DNA of 64,000 nucleotides from the NCBI RefSeq assembly GCF_001439635.1, contig NZ_LMBZ01000013.1, positions 1 through 64,000 of the forward strand, given 5' to 3'. Origin of the DNA: Solibacillus cecembensis (GTDB taxonomy: Bacteria; Bacillota; Bacilli; Bacillales_A; Planococcaceae). The notes under the pieces were generated by a model. That model made no database searches and was not told the origin of the DNA. It saw nothing but the letters and a program-made list of their open reading frames with translations. A program made the position numbers and the translations under genes. Below are positions 62,065 to 64,000 of this stretch, piece by piece (within the stretch, counting starts at the first letter, position 1; each line of letters starts with the position of its first letter).

Positions 62065-64000
62065 TTATGCTTGTTCAGCGCGTTCTTTTTCTTCTTTAAC
62101 AACAATTTTACGAGATAAGTTTACTCGTCCTTGATTGTCGATTTCGATACATTTCACAAGTAATTGATCGCCCAATTTTAATACGTCTTCTACAGCTTTC
62201 GTACGTTCTTCTTGAATTTCTGAAATGTGTAGTAAACCGTCTTTTCCTGTGAAGATTTCACAGAATGCACCGAATTTTTCGATACGTTTTACTGTTGACA
62301 TGTAGTACTCGCCTACTTTAGCTTCACGTACGATTGATTCGATAATTTCTTTCGCGCGGTTAATCATTGCTTCATCAGCTGAAGCGATGTAAATTGTACC
62401 GTCTTGTTCTGTATCGATCTTAACACCTGTTTCATCGATAATTTTGTTAATTTGTTTACCACCAGGTCCGATCACATCACGGATTTTGTCTGGATTGATT
62501 TTGATTGTAATAATTTTTGGTGCGTATGTTGATAATGATGTACGTGGTTCAGCAATTGTTGATAACATATGCTCTAAAATTTGCATACGACCGATTTTTG
62601 CTTGTGTTAACGCTTCTTCTAAGATGTTGCGAGAAAGACCGTCGATTTTGATATCCATTTGAAGTGCTGTTACACCTTTTGCTGTACCCGCTACTTTAAA
62701 GTCCATATCACCAAGGTGGTCTTCCATACCTTGAATATCTGTTAATACTGTATAGTTGTCGCCTTTTTTCACAAGACCCATCGCGATACCTGCAACTGGT
62801 GCTTTAATCGGAACACCTGCAGCCATTAGAGACATAACTGATGCACAGATTGATGCTTGAGAAGTAGAACCGTTTGATTCTATTACTTCTGCTACACAAC
62901 GAATTGCGTATGGGAAGTCCTCTTCAGATGGTAATACAGCTAAAATCGCACGCTCACCTAATGCACCGTGACCGATTTCACGACGACCTGGAGAACCATA
63001 ACGACCTGTTTCCCCTACAGAGAACGCTGGGAAATTGTAGTGGTGCATAAAGCGTTTTGTTTCTTCAACACCTAATCCGTCAATGATTTGTACATCACCT
63101 AAAGGACCTAATGTTGTAATCGAAACTGCTTGTGTTTGTCCACGTGTGAACATTGCTGAACCATGTACACGAGGTAAAAGGTCTGTTTCAGATGATAATG
63201 GACGGATTTCGTCTTGTTTACGACCATCTGGACGGATTTTATCGTCTGTAATTAAACGACGTACTTCATCTTTCACCATCTTATCTAAGATGGCATGTAC
63301 GTGTTTCATTGTATTTTCATCAGCTTCTTGTGCTTTATAAGATTCAATTACACGTTCTTTTACAGCTGTAATATTATCTTGACGCTCCTGCTTATCAACC
63401 GTTTGAATTGCCGTGTTCATATCCGCTTCACACGCCGCTTTAATCACTACTGTTAATTCAGCATCTAATTCGAAAAGGACAACTTCGATTTTCTCTTTAC
63501 CAACTGCTGCAACGATTTCTTCTTGGAACGCGATTAATTTTTTAATTTCTTCATGACCGAACATGATTGCTTCTAACATAATTTCTTCAGGAACTTCTAA
63601 CGCGCCTGCTTCTACCATGTTGATTGCATCTTTGTTACCAGCCACTGTTAAGTGAACTGTTGATTTTTCTGATTGCTCTAACGTTGGGTTCAAGATAAAT
63701 TCGCCATCGATATAACCAACGTGAACACCCGCGATTGGACCATCGAATGGAATATCCGAAACAGCTAATGATAAAGAAGAACCGAACATTGCTGCTACGT
63801 CTGCCGGGCAATCTAGGTCGTTCGACATTACCATTAAAATCGATTGAACTTCGTTACGGAAGCCATCTGGGAACATTGGACGAATTGGACGGTCGATTAA
63901 ACGAGATGTTAAAACGGCTGTCTCTGATGGACGACCTTCACGTTTAATGAAACCTCCTGGAATTTTACCTGCCGCATATAAACGTTCTTCATAGTTAACT
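62065..64000 (-). CDS. pnp: Polyribonucleotide nucleotidyltransferase (5' end beyond window)
   Basis: PNPase, 3'-5' phosphorolytic RNase. The frame stays open to the window edge and reads [20 protein letters not shown] there, so about 60 N-terminal residues are missing. Visible parts: the end of the first RNase PH domain, an alpha-helical linker, the second RNase PH domain ([35 protein letters not shown]), a KH domain ([13 protein letters not shown]) and a C-terminal S1 domain. The internal ATG at 63876 is not the start. Confidence 0.97.
   Translation of the reverse strand, partial: VNYEERLYAAGKIPGGFIKREGRPSETAVLTSRLIDRPIRPMFPDGFRNEVQSILMVMSNDLDCPADVAAMFGSSLSLAVSDIPFDGPIAGVHVGYIDGEFILNPTLEQSEKSTVHLTVAGNKDAINMVEAGALEVPEEIMLEAIMFGHEEIKKLIAFQEEIVAAVGKEKIEVVLFELDAELTVVIKAACEADMNTAIQTVDKQERQDNITAVKERVIESYKAQEADENTMKHVHAILDKMVKDEVRRLITDDKIRPDGRKQDEIRPLSSETDLLPRVHGSAMFTRGQTQAVSITTLGPLGDVQIIDGLGVEETKRFMHHYNFPAFSVGETGRYGSPGRREIGHGALGERAILAVLPSEEDFPYAIRCVAEVIESNGSTSQASICASVMSLMAAGVPIKAPVAGIAMGLVKKGDNYTVLTDIQGMEDHLGDMDFKVAGTAKGVTALQMDIKIDGLSRNILEEALTQAKIGRMQILEHMLSTIAEPRTSLSTYAPKIITIKINPDKIRDVIGPGGKQINKIIDETGVKIDTEQDGTIYIASADEAMINRAKEIIESIVREAKVGEYYMSTVKRIEKFGAFCEIFTGKDGLLHISEIQEERTKAVEDVLKLGDQLLVKCIEIDNQGRVNLSRKIVVKEEKERAEQA

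Overview
The window reads as a low-GC, spore-forming Firmicute of the Bacillales. The best fit is the Planococcaceae (Lysinibacillus/Solibacillus type), inferred from protein similarity and gene order only. Sporulation genes are present (two spoVS copies, dpaA/dpaB, spoIIIE). The minus-strand chromosomal backbone pnp, ymxG, ymxH, dpaA, dpaB, asd, dapA, rnjB, spoIIIE, ymfC, nupNOPQ, ymfF, ymfH, ymfI, ymfK, ymfM/rodZ, pgsA, cinA, recA, rny, ymdB, spoVS follows the Bacillus order closely.

Layout. Positions 1-83 hold the right end of an IS3-family insertion sequence. Positions 257-999 hold two tandem spoVS genes. From about 1.18 to 28.8 kb there is a large polysaccharide (capsule/EPS) locus, all on the minus strand, inserted between spoVS and ymdB, which are neighbours in Bacillus subtilis. 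A smaller insert between ymdB and rny (30.2-33.1 kb) carries a PHP-domain protein, an LCP (LytR-CpsA-Psr) glycopolymer transferase and a YwqE/CpsB-type tyrosine phosphatase. From 33.4 to 64 kb lies the conserved backbone. One plus-strand cassette (a GntR/YtrA-type repressor and an ABC exporter, 58.2-60.7 kb) sits between ymxH and ymxG.

Polysaccharide locus, in order of transcription: galE; a PglF/EpsC-type 4,6-dehydratase; a PglE-type aminotransferase; a PglC-type initiating sugar-phosphate transferase; a FemAB/GNAT-like acyltransferase; a GT4; CapE-CapF-CapG (UDP-N-acetyl-L-fucosamine); three more GT4s; a Wzy-like polymerase; two ATP-grasp paralogues; a terminator inside IS3 debris; a GT2; a Wzx flippase; a third ATP-grasp paralogue; a VioA-like aminotransferase; a WbqC-family protein; RmlA and RmlB; a terminator; and the Wzz-like adaptor plus BY-kinase pair. 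This supports a Wzx/Wzy-dependent polymer containing a 4-amino sugar at the reducing end, L-FucNAc and probably viosamine (Qui4N). Three ATP-grasp enzymes, one WbqC protein and one FemAB-like protein are candidates for amide decoration of the amino sugars. This is the least explained and most interesting part of the window.

Regulatory and repeat signals include a LexA box and a strong promoter at recA, tandem promoters and a leader hairpin at rny, two candidate GntR operators, many intrinsic terminators (several sharing a CATTTTGA-type stem), and a three-copy palindromic repeat. One copy of that repeat encodes the last 15 residues and the stop codon of the PglF/EpsC-like protein.
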